Shown here: positions 62,753-64,000 of the stretch, in pieces | Numbering within the stretch: position 1 is the first letter of the stretch | Layout: every line of letters starts with the position of its first letter | NCBI GenBank assembly: GCA_028285685.1 | Contig: JANQOR010000038.1 | Span: 124,001-188,000, forward strand | Length of the DNA stretch: 64,000 nucleotides | From: Cyclobacteriaceae bacterium | Lineage (GTDB): Bacteria; Bacteroidota; Bacteroidia; Cytophagales; Cyclobacteriaceae | Direction of reading: 5' to 3' | Program-made: the position numbers and the translations under genes | Notes under the pieces: generated by a model | What the model saw: the letters and a program-made list of their open reading frames with translations, nothing else | Databases searched by the model: none | What the model was told of the DNA's origin: nothing

Positions 62753-64000
62753 AGGAATTTTCGCCTCCACCAAAGCTGGCCTTAAGGTTGCTGCGATTCT
62801 ACTGCAGCGAAAAACGACTTGAGGAAATAGAAGGAGACCTGTGTGAGGTGTATAATGAGTTCATTCAGCACAGAGGTGTTCGCTACTCCAAGGTTTTCTT
62901 TTGGTGGTTGGTGGTACGAAACTTTCGATCATATGCACTAAAAGGAAGAAAAATGAAAAAAATCGGACTAGTTAATACGTTTTTTATGTTCCTAAGACAC
63001 AATGTGCTTATCACGTGGCGCAATTTGTTGAAACATAAGACAACCTCGATCATAAACGTAGCTGGGCTGGCGATTGGGATCAGTTCTTTTCTCGCTATCT
63101 ACACCATCGTTCAATTTGAACTTGATTTCAATAAAGAAATCCCCGATGCGGACCGAATATATCGGATGACAACAAGGTACAGCGGATCATTCACTGCTAC
63201 CAACCGTGGCGTAGCGGTCCCTATTCCAGAATATGTCAGCGAAACTTTTTCAGGGCTAGGTGGGGTCACAAACTTCCACAATTTCACAGCAACAGTTGAT
63301 CTGATGGATGGGGATCGGAAGTTAGACATGGGAAAGCAGGATGGTGTAATCCTTGCCGATGAATCCTACTTTGACGTCATCAACCAATACAATTGGTTGG
63401 TAGGCAAAAAAGAGTCATTGCAGCAGCCTTTCAATGTTGTGCTGACATCAAAACAAGCGAATAAGTATTTCGGTGATGAGAACTATCAAGATATAATAGG
63501 ACGCGAAATAACCTATCGCGATTCGCTTAAGGTTTTTGTTTCTGGTATTGTACAGGAGCCTGACTACAACTCGGATTTTGCCTTCACGGAGTTTATTTCT
63601 TTTCCCACTATTTCTAATTCATGGCTGAAGGAAAGATTTGGGAACGATGATTGGACAAGCACAAACAGTTCAACCCAACTTTTCATCAAACTTCACGCTC
63701 AAACAGAAATGGAGGATGTGGTTCGGCAAATAGAAAATCTTGACAAATTCGTGGGTGAAAAGAATGCCAAATTGGATTGGGTTCAAAACTACACATTGCA
63801 ACCGCTGGCAGACCTTCACTATAATCAAGATCACGGAATTTTTGACTCATCACGATCATCGGTTCACAAACCAACATTGACAATTTTGTCAGTGGTGGCC
63901 GTATTTCTACTTATGATCGCTGTCTTCAATTTTGTCAACCTGGAAACGGCTCAATCGACAAATAAGTCCAAAGAGGTCGGAGTTCGTAAAGTGATGGGAG
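62749..64000 (+). CDS. FtsX-type ABC transporter permease, truncated at window end
   Basis: About 417 residues are visible, open to the end of the window. The N-terminus (residues about 1-65) matches the permease prefix domain found in PadR-linked transporters (CSEKRLEEIEGDLCEVYNEF). A membrane helix follows near residues 100-125 (IINVAGLAIGISSFLAIY), then a large MacB_PCD-type domain. The last visible part, NKSKEVGVRKVMG, is the FtsX signature. Substrate is unknown. Confidence 0.88.
   Translation, partial: MKEFSPPPKLALRLLRFYCSEKRLEEIEGDLCEVYNEFIQHRGVRYSKVFFWWLVVRNFRSYALKGRKMKKIGLVNTFFMFLRHNVLITWRNLLKHKTTSIINVAGLAIGISSFLAIYTIVQFELDFNKEIPDADRIYRMTTRYSGSFTATNRGVAVPIPEYVSETFSGLGGVTNFHNFTATVDLMDGDRKLDMGKQDGVILADESYFDVINQYNWLVGKKESLQQPFNVVLTSKQANKYFGDENYQDIIGREITYRDSLKVFVSGIVQEPDYNSDFAFTEFISFPTISNSWLKERFGNDDWTSTNSSTQLFIKLHAQTEMEDVVRQIENLDKFVGEKNAKLDWVQNYTLQPLADLHYNQDHGIFDSSRSSVHKPTLTILSVVAVFLLMIAVFNFVNLETAQSTNKSKEVGVRKVMG

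Noticed and set aside
1-64000. CRISPR arrays, insertion sequences and prophage
   Set aside because: No regularly spaced repeats, transposase, or phage structural genes were seen.

Overview
The window looks like a chromosomal segment of a member of the Bacteroidota, most likely order Cytophagales (inferred). The evidence is a SusC/SusD pair, a LytTR regulator pair, a sulfite reductase with a C-terminal helical extension, several TTTG-N18/19-TAnnTTTG promoters (the Bacteroidota sigma-A type), and few Shine-Dalgarno sequences before genes. Most genes are housekeeping and lie in tight operons.

Layout. 1-9.7 kb (minus strand): branched-chain amino acid synthesis, as a leuACDB operon followed by ilvD-ilvB-ilvN-ilvC-ilvA. 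The ilv part has its own leader peptide and attenuator. 9.8-21.8 kb: the ribosomal operon rplM-rpsI-rpsB-tsf, an RluA-type pseudouridine synthase, a PhoR/PhoB-like pair, a zinc aminopeptidase, recA, an ABC permease and queA. 22-34.3 kb: a SusC/SusD pair, ispD, a DUF2795 protein, a DUF349 protein, ettA, an amidohydrolase and the ergothioneine genes egtB-egtD. 34.3-39.3 kb: two tRNA-Leu genes, palindromic repeats and a cluster of unrecognised small genes. One of these is frameshifted, one is a 29-codon ORF, and one protein carries a HEPN-like RNxxxH motif. 39.3-51.7 kb: a LytTR/LytS pair, a YceI/beta-propeller operon, a large plug-domain surface protein, a Crp-like regulator, a CDGSH iron-sulfur protein, and a NarL-type two-component operon with a lipoprotein.

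52.4-62.4 kb (plus strand) is a sulfur assimilation and methionine operon. In order it holds a ferredoxin-NADP reductase, a 2Fe-2S ferredoxin, metX, a rhodanese, homoserine dehydrogenase, an O-acylhomoserine sulfhydrylase, sulfite reductase, cobA/SUMT, a siroheme synthase (Met8-like) and an APS reductase. Together these reduce APS to sulfide, make the siroheme for the reductase, supply electrons, and fix sulfide into homocysteine. A PadR regulator and a truncated FtsX-type permease close the window.

The most notable signals are three translated leaders. (1) A 21-residue Ile/Val/Leu-rich peptide lies before ilvD, with a clear terminator/antiterminator pair. (2) A SAM-I riboswitch is followed 10 nt later by a 36-residue ORF ending in four cysteine codons, before the sulfur operon. 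(3) A 25-residue Cys-rich ORF lies inside the operon, between the sulfhydrylase and sulfite reductase genes, with an intrinsic terminator and a possible competing pairing. The last two suggest that one operon reads SAM and cysteine (charged tRNA-Cys) separately at two points. That is the best candidate here for a little-described system.
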